Origin: Helicoverpa zea
Taxonomy: Eukaryota; Arthropoda; Insecta; Lepidoptera; Noctuidae
Direction of reading: 5' to 3'
NCBI RefSeq assembly: GCF_022581195.2
Contig: NC_061480.1
Coordinates: forward strand, 4,984,892 to 5,048,891
DNA: 64,000 nucleotides
Position 1 is the stretch's first letter. Every line of letters begins with the position of its first letter. This document shows positions 56,193 to 64,000 of the stretch, piece by piece. The translations under genes and the position numbers were made by a program. The notes below the pieces were generated by a model. The model was not told the DNA's origin and did not search any database. It saw only the letters and a list, made by a program, of their open reading frames with translations.

Positions 56193-56224
56193 AAGTGACC
56201 GACAGTGCTCAGTGCGTTGTGTGG

Positions 56225-56575
56225 ACTCTGCGGCATATCGACTGATACTAGCCGATAATCGTTACGATTACCGTCATTACCGTTCACGATTACCGTCATT
56301 ACCGTCACGATTACATACGGTAATAACAGTAATCATTGTTTCGGTTACCGTTTACGATTACATGCTGAAATTACCGTAATTATCGTTACGACTACCGTTC
56401 GCGATTATATACGGTAATAAACGTAATCGTCGCTACGATTACCTATGGTAATAGCAGTAATTATCGTTACGATTACTTATGGTAATAAGAGCGATTATCG
56501 TGGGAAATAGTATGTAATCGTAACGATAATTGTCGGCTTTAGTAACGATGGTAATGTTTATAATTACCGTGATTA
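56225..56575. repeat. Degenerate palindromic repeat GTTACGATTACGGTAAT in the 3' UTR
   Basis: Units such as CGTTACGATTACC and CATACGGTAATAACAGTAAT recur around twenty times on both strands. Neighbouring units can pair with one another, for example CGATTACCGT with ACGGTAATCG-like words. The order is irregular, so it is a degenerate cluster and not a strict tandem array. Confidence 0.8.
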
Positions 56576-56614
56576 TAATGAGGTTATTTTCAATTCGGAA
56601 TGATGCTTTTTGCC

Positions 56615-56620
56615 AATAAA
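56615..56620 (+). promoter_or_regulatory. Tnks: Polyadenylation signal AATAAA
   Basis: Canonical AATAAA in TGCCAATAAATAG, 423 bases after the stop codon. The cleavage site is not determined. Another AATAAA lies at about 57292. Confidence 0.5.
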
Positions 56621-56640
56621 TAGTGCGTTATCCTTTATGA

Positions 56641-58396
56641 TAGTTTCCGGCTCTTAACAGTTAATTGTAATAGTTATCCTGATACGATAGTTGTGGTAAT
56701 GAACCGTCATGAAGTGGCTACAGTGGTTATGGTAACGATTTTATTACAAAAGTGTCATTTCGTAACGGCAATATAATGGTAATGATGTAACATTTAAGAT
56801 GGAAATGACATGTGAATTTTTGTATTATTGTTTTTTTTTTTTAATTATTTCGTTTATTTCCAAACGTATGTTTGACTGACATGAAGCTTTAAAAGAGGCT
56901 GCTTATTTTTTTTTTAATTGGTTTCAGTCGATTTTGAGGTGATATTGGAGTTTATAGACTGACAGACAGTGTTGGACTTAGTTTTATTATAAAACTGGCT
57001 GTTACTCGCGGTTTTACCCTCGTCTCATTGTAATTTCTATGCGCACCTGGATAACAAATTTCCGGGATTTTAGTTGAACGCACTACTGTCAGGAACAACT
57101 CGGCAGATTTGAGAAAAAAATCAGTATTAGATAATCCATTTAACGAGGATGGCTTTAGACTTTTTAGCCAGGTGCGCGGAGTAGTTCCTACGGAATAGCG
57201 GAAGCTAGTATTATGTATAAAAATTCCCATGTCATTTTATTTCAAATTACAATTACAAAACTTGACTTTGTGTCAAAAATATTTTTGCTGAAATAAAGTG
57301 AGTGGATATATAAATACATACACAAATATAATATTCTTCTTTGTATATAAACGGACAATTTTCAATAGTAGTTTTTTAGAATTTTAACCGCTTTTTTTGA
57401 AGGAAAGATTGGGTGACACGGTTTTTTAACCGACTGCTAGAAAAGAAGGGTTATGTTTTTACAGCTTACATTAAAGTCTGAAATAGCCAATCTACGTGGT
57501 GATTAACGCTCATTCCTTCTCTATGTGTATGAGAAGGGTTGCAACCTTGAACTATGTATATGAAGGCTGATGATGACGAAGACACATGAAAACTAGGTAG
57601 GTACAGCTTTTCTTTTAGAAAATTGTGGAAAGACAAACCTAAATTTAAATTTGAGAAATCTTGATAACCGTGATAACCTTGTCACCTAATATTTTTCGAC
57701 TTAAAAACGGTTTGATCAGTAGTATGATATAAAGTATTGTAATTTTTGAAAAACAAAAATTCATAGCTGGGAAATTGACATCAACAAGAACACTTGTTTT
57801 GTTCTCAATGAGTTTCAAAACCAATTTTATTTATATTTCGGAAGGTTTGTTAAACTGTAGGTCTCGGCTGTCATTTGAACATCTTTGGCAGTCGTTACGG
57901 GTAGTTAAAAGCCAGAAAGTCTGACAACCAGTCTTACCAAGGGGTATAGACCTTAATGTCTTCCAATATCAGCATTTATGTACGGGACAACTTTTAAGCT
58001 TTTAAATATTTCAATAATCAAAGTTTTTAAATTTTTCAAGTTATTTTAATAACTTGTGACGTGTGTGTGATGTCAATTTCTCAGCTATATAAAAACTGAC
58101 TTTGGATAATAATGTTTTAATAATAATATTACCGCCTCTGACTGTTAGTAATTTGTATATTCAAGAAATATTCTAACTAGATAGACTGGAATTTCAATCC
58201 AAGAAATCTGACAACCAGTCTTACCAAGGGGTATTGGGTTGCCCGGGTAACTGGGTTGAGGAGGTCAGATAGACAGTCGCTCATTGTAAAACACTGGTAT
58301 TTTACAGCTGAATTTTGGACTGAATTCCAGTTTACCTAAGGCTGAGAAATGTAGATTTACTTACATAAAAAGTTATGTGAATCAAGCAAGAATGTA
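56641..58396. other. Intergenic DNA downstream of tankyrase
   Basis: About 57475-57575 is a weak family D SINE end. About 57850-57955 and 58195-58310 are reverse family A fragments (CTTACCAAGGGGTATTGGGT). A LINE-tail-like piece lies at about 56990-57060. No gene was recognised. Confidence 0.5.
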
Positions 58397-58414
58397 CTAT
58401 TAAATTCTTGACCG

Positions 58415-58575
58415 TTATTTGAAGCTTACTAGTTTGAGATAGGCACCTACGTGTTTTCCGCTTTTATCTCTGTCCTTTTCTACTCCATATCTTGCATCTC
58501 TCTCGCACACCGACCAGTTTCACTCCCCACCAGGCAGGAGGCGACGAGTGTTCTCGGCGGCCACAGTTCGTCATT
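58415..58575 (+). repeat. DIRS left inverted terminal repeat
   Basis: It runs from TTATTTGAAGCTTACTAG to CCACAGTTCGTCATTG and is repeated inverted at 63499-63660 with near identity. Confidence 0.92.
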
Positions 58576-59060
58576 GGCGTCTTGTTTTCCGCCCGAGAAG
58601 GTTGGTCTAACCAGCCGCTGTAGTATTTCGTTGAAAAATAAACTCAGTGCTCTCGCAGAACACAGGTGAGTTTATAATATTTTATACAATTTGTTAACGG
58701 TTTTACCGTTCGATATTCGATTTTGCGAAATCAAGTGTTAATATTTTGTACATCTACCCCTTTTTTGTCACGAGTTTCTTCCGTGTACTTTTTTTTTTCA
58801 GTAATTTGTTTTCAGAATGAGTGACTTATAAAGCAAATACGGATGCGGTAAATAATAAAGCTACCACAGCCCGTGCACGTGACTATGGAAAAGAAAGCAA
58901 GCCCGAAGTTCCTAAGGCACCTGTGGCCCTAGTTCAATCCTGCAAGGCGTTCAACTTTTTGACAAAAAAGAATGGTGTGAGGTGCGGTCCAACCAGCATC
59001 TCCTTAGTTCGGACTGGTCACTACCGCACTTGAAGAGGGCTGGTGGTGTCAAGAAAGCTT

Positions 59061-59720
59061 TTCGGCCTTGAAAGACTTGGTACGCTCCCCTCGGACTGCC
59101 AGTAAGTCTGTTAGCCACCCCCCATGGGGGTCGGCTCATTATCACGGCGTGTGATGGTTTTCGGCCTTGAAAGACTTGGTACGCTCCCCTCGGACTGCCA
59201 GTAAGTCTGTTAGCCACCCCCCATGGGGGTCGGCTCATTATCACGGCGTGTGATGGTTTTCGGCCTTGAAAGACTTGGTACGCTCCCCTCGGACTGCCAG
59301 TAAGTCTGTTAGCCACCCCCCGTAGGGGTCGGCTCATTATCACGGCGTGTGATGGTTTTCGGCCTTGAAAGACTTGGTACGCTCCGCCTAGGACTGCCAG
59401 TAAGTATACTAGCCACCCCCCGCAGGGGTCGGTTCATTATCACGGACCCGCGCAGGGTACCAATCTTGCATTTTGCGAGTCGCAGCATCATTACAAAGCA
59501 GGGACCAGTAAGTATACTAGCCACCCCCCGCAGGGGTCGGTTCATTATCACGGACCCGCGCAGGGTACCAATCTTGCATGTTGCGAGTAGCAGCATCATT
59601 ACAAAGCAGGGACCAGTAAGTATACTAGCCATCCCCCGCAGGGGTCGGCTCATTATCACGGACCCTCGCAGGGTACCAATCATGCATGTTGCGGGTCGTA
59701 CCATCATTGCAATCTACCCT
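59061..59720. repeat. Two adjoining minisatellites (99 bp and 108 bp) in the first DIRS ORF region
   Basis: About 59061-59400 holds copies of a 99-bp unit starting TTCGGCCTTGAAAGACTTGG at 59061, 59160, 59259 and 59358. About 59400-59720 holds 108-bp units starting GTAAGTATACTAGCCA at 59400, 59508 and 59616. Both periods are multiples of three, so frames stay open on both strands (36-residue repeats with TDPRRVPI and ATPRRGRFI). Short GC hairpins such as CCCCCGCAGGGG and ACCCTCGCAGGGT recur throughout. Confidence 0.88.
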
Positions 59721-60279
59721 CGCAGGGTGGCTTTTTGGATCGACTTTCGAAGAGTCGCCATTATAACCTTCCCTCGAAGGGAAAAGGTAATCACACTCAC
59801 GCTGAATGGCGTGTGACGCAAAACTCTAAAAGCTCCCTTGGGATATCACGAGTAAATTACAATAGGAACCATGTCCAACAGAGGAAACAGAAAGCATCCA
59901 GGACCGCAGACGGACTTTGATGCGTCCAACAAGGCACGTAAGTTATGACTTTCCAGGCGGGTTGCCTAACATTATATCAAGACCAATGGAAAGAAATGGG
60001 AGCTCCGCCTTTCTTGTTAAAAATAATAACTGGGTATCGCATACCATTGGCCAAAAGCCACCTTTGATAGATAATGCCAGATTTGACCAGAGAGTCCAAA
60101 GAGATGGATGTCGTCATATCCCAAATGATAAAACAAAAAGTTCTATTGATAGCTGCAAATTCTGCCAGCTTTCTTTCCAATATGTTTCTTGTGCCCAAAA
60201 GGCGACGGAAAGAACCGTCCAATACTCAATCTCAAGGTTCTCAACAAGTTCATAATTACGGAACCCTTCAGTTTAATAA

Positions 60280-60600
60280 ATGTTTTTCGGGTGCTAGAGT
60301 TTCTTCAGAAAGACGAATGGCTGTGCAAGTGGATCTCGCCCAGGCTAACTTCTACCTTCCGGTAGCCGAAGGTCACAGATATGTTCTTCGACTAGTATAC
60401 AGAAGAAGACTGCTTCAGATTACGTGCCTACCATTTGGCTTAAGCACGGCACCCAAGACCTTCGCCACAGTGACCAATTTGGGTGGCTCAAACTTTGAAA
60501 ACTCAAGGGTTACTTATAATTGTGTATCTCGATTTTCTGGTGGCTCACCAAGATATATTTGCCTACTTTGGGATCATTTGCACCATGTTTTGGATGGCAA
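60280..60600 (+). pseudogene. DIRS reverse transcriptase fragment
   Basis: It encodes AVQVDLAQANFYLPVAEGHR (first catalytic Asp region) and ITCLPFGLSTAPKTFA, typical of DIRS/Ngaro reverse transcriptases. The frame then shifts. In the neighbouring frame the catalytic box reads VYLDFLVAHQD, one Asp short of the usual Y-L-D-D, so the enzyme is dead. Confidence 0.8.
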
Positions 60601-61180
60601 GTGAATAAATCGCAAGCATTATCAACAAGATAATGACAAAACGCACTACGTGACAAACAGCACGACAAACTTAGAAGACCTGCATAGCTTGATAGGACTT
60701 TTAAACTTCGCAAGTTTTCGTTGTTCCATACGGCAGACTGCATTACCGGGCTCTCCTCACTATCCTCAATGCAGTGTTGAACAGCAATCTATACCTACCC
60801 TATTCATGGAACCGTGAGCCAAACGGTGAACAAACCATAAAAAGGTTCTTATGTCACGATTGAAGTAATGATCATATTTTATAAAAATAACTACGAAAGT
60901 AATATACTGACAACATTAGAAATGATATTTTAGAACGATGTCTGTGGAACTTATGCAATCTTTTCAAACTTAATTGAAATCAAATATGTATAATAAATGC
61001 CGTAAATTATTTTCTTAATTTTAATGAAATATGTAGTAAATCGTTTACATGTAAAATGAACCTAGAAGTCTTGACTGTCATACATAGAACCCTACTTAAT
61101 TGTAGACCACAGATACTAAGAACATTTTACATAAAAATGTGACGTTTTTGTCATCGGTCGGGTTATACCCACCATTTTGA
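60601..61180. other. DIRS RT C-terminal remnant and AT-rich insertion
   Basis: About 60675-60800 still resembles the DIRS connection region (EDLHSLIGLLNFASF). About 60855-61180 is AT-rich and unlike the flanking element, so it is probably a separate insertion of unknown type. Confidence 0.45.
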
Positions 61181-61184
61181 AAAA

Positions 61185-61910
61185 GTGTCATTCTTTGGTT
61201 ACATTGTGGGCTCACGGCTCGGTGAATGGAGTATAGCAATGTTGAACCTACCAGCAGATACCTTAGCAGATCTAAAGTGGTGGCTGGTCAGCTGCCACCA
61301 AACCTTGGATATTCATTCGCCACTTCCCTGTCACCTTATAACCACGGACGCCTCCGATGTAGGATGGGGGCACAACTGAACGGAACTCCCGTAATGGGTT
61401 CATGGAACGAGAGAGAAAAAGGCTTTCACTGCGATCTGAAAGAGATGCTTGCAGTATTAACTGGAAAATCACGGCAAGTTGCTAATGAGATCAACAGCCA
61501 TTTTTCAATGCAGAAATGGGACTGTGGTGTCATATCTTAGAAATCAAGGTGGCACCCGATCAAGGAGCCTACCGAACTTGACGTACAGAGTATTCAGTTA
61601 TCTTGAGCTGTATCAAATCTATCACGTCGTGAATCATATACCAGCCCTATTCAACAGTCAGGCAGACCATCTCTCCCGACACAAACCTCCACCGGAGTGG
61701 CATCTTGTATCAGCAGTGGACCTATTTGCCTCGAAGCGAGCCCAGGGACACATAGTTGTGTACTACGTGCCCCTAGATCTGAAGGACCCGAAAGCGGGGT
61801 TCCACGATGCATTTTTCTCAAGTTTTGACTTACCCGCTAGCATGGGTATTACCGCCACCTTACCTTATACCGTAGGTCCTCAGTCATCTCAATTCAGGAA
61901 CGGGAGTTAA
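61185..61910 (+). pseudogene. DIRS RNase H region
   Basis: It contains LADLKWWLVSCHQTL, TTDASDVGWG (RNase H first Asp), GFHCDLKEMLAVLT (catalytic Glu) and FNSQADHLSRHK (last Asp region), spread over shifted frames. LVSAVDLFASKRAQ follows, as in DIRS elements. Confidence 0.8.
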
Positions 61911-62459
61911 TCTCATAGTAGTTCCTTCGGTGGCACCAGGTATTTTGGCGAGCAGATTTGAAGTCCCGATCATTAGCAGTACCCTACACACTGATGAACC
62001 TCGAGCAGAAACCGATAGATACAGCAACGGGGATACCCCCTGCCAAGGTCAAGGAAATGGGGGGGGGGGAGGGACAAGGAGTCTCTCCGACTGAAGTCTT
62101 CTTCAATCCACACGCAACACTTATCAATCAGCTTGGAGTCGATGGTTAAATTGGGGCGAAAAGTATGAAATTGGATCCTATGAATCCTTGAATCCCTATT
62201 TGGACCTATACTTACCCAATTTTTAGCGGACTTACACATAGTAAATAAACTAGCATACAATACTATTTTATTACACAAGTCAGTTATAGCTACACTATGC
62301 AATGCAGAAACCACTCTAGAGCTAGGTTCACACGCTCTAGTCGGACACATTTTAAAATCAATAGCGCTGAGCAAACCTGTTCCCCGGGAAGCCGTCCATC
62401 TGGAATATTGACCAATTGGTAACCTACTTAAGTGCAGTAAACGTAGACGAGAATAATCC

Positions 62460-62985
62460 ATTTGCAACTTCCAGGCACACTGCTGCTCTTTCTTTTGCTA
62501 GCTTGTTTCGGAAAGGCGAGTCCATGATCTTTCCTTGCTTGCAATAGACCCAGAACATTTCAAAAACAACAAAGATAATTTAATCTTATGGCCAGTCTTT
62601 GGCTCTAAGACCGACAGTTCTAGTCATAGGCAGTCGGGTTGTTGTTTGATGGATAATCAGGAAAATATAAATCTAAGTCCAGTGTATTGGGTCAGAAAGA
62701 CTAAAGCCTTGTTAGAAGATAGACGGACATCGGCTAATTCCTTAAATTTATTTATATCCGTTAGAGGCCAACCAAAGGCAGGCACCCGAACGATGATGCG
62801 GGTGGATTAAGACATTGTTAAAAGAGGCAGGAATAACTACAACCCCAGGAAGCTTCCACTCGGCGGTAGCGTCAAAATCTGTGTTGACAATATACCTTTG
62901 GACGATATATTAGCAAAGGGTAATTGGCGATCAGGCAATACATTTGCCCATTTTTACAGAAGGGAAAGATACCCACTAAATAGAA
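62460..62985 (+). pseudogene. DIRS tyrosine recombinase fragment
   Basis: Pieces include TAALSFASLFRKGES, EDRRTSANSLNLFISVRGQP and, after a stop, WRSGNTFAHFYRRE, where the Tyr is the expected recombinase nucleophile. Several stops and frameshifts break the frame. Confidence 0.68.
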
Positions 62986-63370
62986 GTAGCAAGTTATCTC
63001 GATTATTTAATTAATCCAGCTGATTAATGTCTATATTTTTGTTACTATTGTTATTAAGAAGTATCGCAATGTTTTTGTTAATTACTATTAGAAAATGAAA
63101 TCAATTTTTGCTTTTGTTCTTGCATCTCTCATTTAATTTTTATTACTCATCCTTCGAGCCCCTTTCCCAACTATGTTGGGGTCGGCTTCCAGTCTAACAG
63201 GATGTAGCTGAGTACCAGTACCAGTTAACTTTGATTACATTAGTATTCCAGGACGCAATACACATACTTACATGTGATTACTCGTGTACCTAAGTACCTA
63301 TTTACATACACAATTTCATTGTGCTTTTGCTCACATTGGCGTCCACTTCCACCAGGCGATAACAAACACG

Positions 63371-63469
63371 TCTCAAACTAGTAAGCTTCAAATAACGGTC
63401 AAGAATTTAATAGCAGCGTTTTACCTGAAATAAAACGCATATTAAATACTTACCTTATTTGAAGCTTAC
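63371..63469. repeat. DIRS internal complementary region
   Basis: The first part (to about 63412) is the complement of the left outer end of the element, including GGTCAAGAATTTAATAG. The second part (from CAGCGTTTTACCTGAAAT) is the complement of the right outer end at 63650-63703. The two join with about two shared bases. Confidence 0.9.
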
Positions 63470-63498
63470 ATTTTAATTTCTGCCTGGTGTTTTCGACT

Positions 63499-63660
63499 CA
63501 ATGACGAACTGTGGCCGCCGAGAACACTCGTCGCCTCCTGCCTGGTGGGGAGTGAAACTGGTCGGTGTGCGAGAGAGATGCAAGATATGGAGTAGAAAAG
63601 GACAGAGATAAAAGCGGAAAACACGTAGGTGCCTATCTCAAACTAGTAAGCTTCAAATAA
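63499..63660 (-). repeat. DIRS right inverted terminal repeat
   Basis: Inverted copy of 58415-58575, from CAATGACGAACTGTGG to GTAAGCTTCAAATAA. It continues outward to about 63703 with sequence represented in the internal complementary region. Confidence 0.92.
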
Positions 63661-63703
63661 GGTAAGTATTTAATATGCGTTTTATTTCAGGTAAAACGCT
63701 GCT

Positions 63704-64000
63704 AATATCAAAATTAATTTTAAAATGGAAAATCGTTTTGTTGATCATATTTATTTTAATTTTAGACTGTGTATCAAAATGTATTTTTTTCATATTTTTG
63801 ACACAACTGGCATAAAACTAACATTGATGTTAAAATAAGTCTATCTGGACGGTTTACTTTACATAGCTGTTTCACGCGATTTTACCCGGGTCTCGTAGGA
63901 ACTACTGCCCGTACCGGGATAAAATATAGCCTATGTTACTCGGGAACAGTGTAGCGCCCCAACAGTGAAAGAATTCTTCAATCCATTCAGTAGTTTTGGA
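63704..64000 (+). repeat. Flanking DNA with LINE 3' tail
   Basis: About 63865-64000 is a LINE 3'-tail fragment (GAACTACTGCCCGTACCGGG and TATAGCCTATGTTACTCGGG), cut by the window end. 63704-63864 is AT-rich and unassigned. Confidence 0.65.

Larger units (their letters stand above)
56193..56640 (+). other. Tnks: Tankyrase 3' UTR (probable)
   Basis: Sequence after the TGA up to the first good polyadenylation signal. Most of it is the ATTACCGT-type palindromic repeat described separately. Confidence 0.55.
58397..63703 (+). mobile_element. DIRS-type tyrosine-recombinase retrotransposon, decayed but structurally complete
   Basis: The element is bounded by inverted terminal repeats (58415-58575 and 63499-63660) with unequal outer extensions. 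An internal complementary region (63371-63469) carries the complement of the left outer end followed directly by the complement of the right outer end, as in DIRS1 elements, where it serves in circular replication. Between them are, in order, a repeat-rich first ORF, a reverse transcriptase, an RNase H and a tyrosine recombinase, all on the plus strand and all broken. No target duplication is expected or seen. Confidence 0.85.

Noticed and set aside
54321..54791. 156-codon minus-strand frame
   Set aside because: It runs through a SINE and a LINE tail in antisense and has no domain; similar frames occur in other family B copies.
59349..59816. 155-codon frame and its minus-strand partners as a host gene
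   Set aside because: They arise from 99- and 108-bp repeats inside the DIRS element; both periods are multiples of three, which keeps frames open on both strands.

Overview
The window looks like a piece of a lepidopteran (moth or butterfly) nuclear genome. It is AT-rich and intron-rich, with GT-AG introns, and it is crowded with tRNA-derived SINEs, RTE- and Jockey/CR1-like LINEs, MITEs, a Helentron-like element and a DIRS-type retrotransposon. The insect assignment follows from the tankyrase gene structure and the repeat types; the order Lepidoptera is an inference from repeat families I recognise. There are no operons, CRISPR arrays or prokaryotic features.

The only complete host gene is tankyrase (Tnks), on the + strand. 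I traced 24 coding exons from an ATG at 17127 to a TGA at 56192. The exon lengths sum to 3483 nt, that is 1160 codons plus stop, and every intron phase closes in frame. The protein has about 20 ankyrin repeats in five clusters, a SAM domain, and a C-terminal PARP domain with the H-Y-E triad (His1024, Tyr1053, Glu1131) and the CHCC zinc site. Positions 1-17126 upstream hold an open RTE-like ORF on the - strand (1-2037), many SINE and MITE copies, an internally deleted two-gene transposon (13641-14625), and a possible divergent promoter or 5' exon region (15040-15740).

The most unusual aspect is that at least six tankyrase exons have been locally duplicated, usually as the exon 3' end plus its splice donor. 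The 3' part of exon 14 occurs 13 times as a 127-bp tandem unit. The 3' part of exon 19 (SAM) occurs 18 times as a 148-bp unit. Exon 13 is present three times, two of them broken. Exon 9 has a decayed copy, and exons 8 and 22 have short partial copies. An older antisense gene fragment in intron 1 shows the same exon-donor duplication. Each exon 19 unit could formally be read as a 28-nt GT...AG gap plus a 120-nt in-frame exon.

Introns carry two nearly identical copies of a minisatellite-bearing element that inserts between AAA and TTT without target duplication (20933-23117 and 47321-49064), two 5'-truncated antisense LINEs, an element with a MADF fragment, and a SINE that begins three bases after the exon 22 donor. 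Downstream of tankyrase, 58397-63703 is a decayed DIRS-type element that still shows inverted terminal repeats and an internal complementary region.
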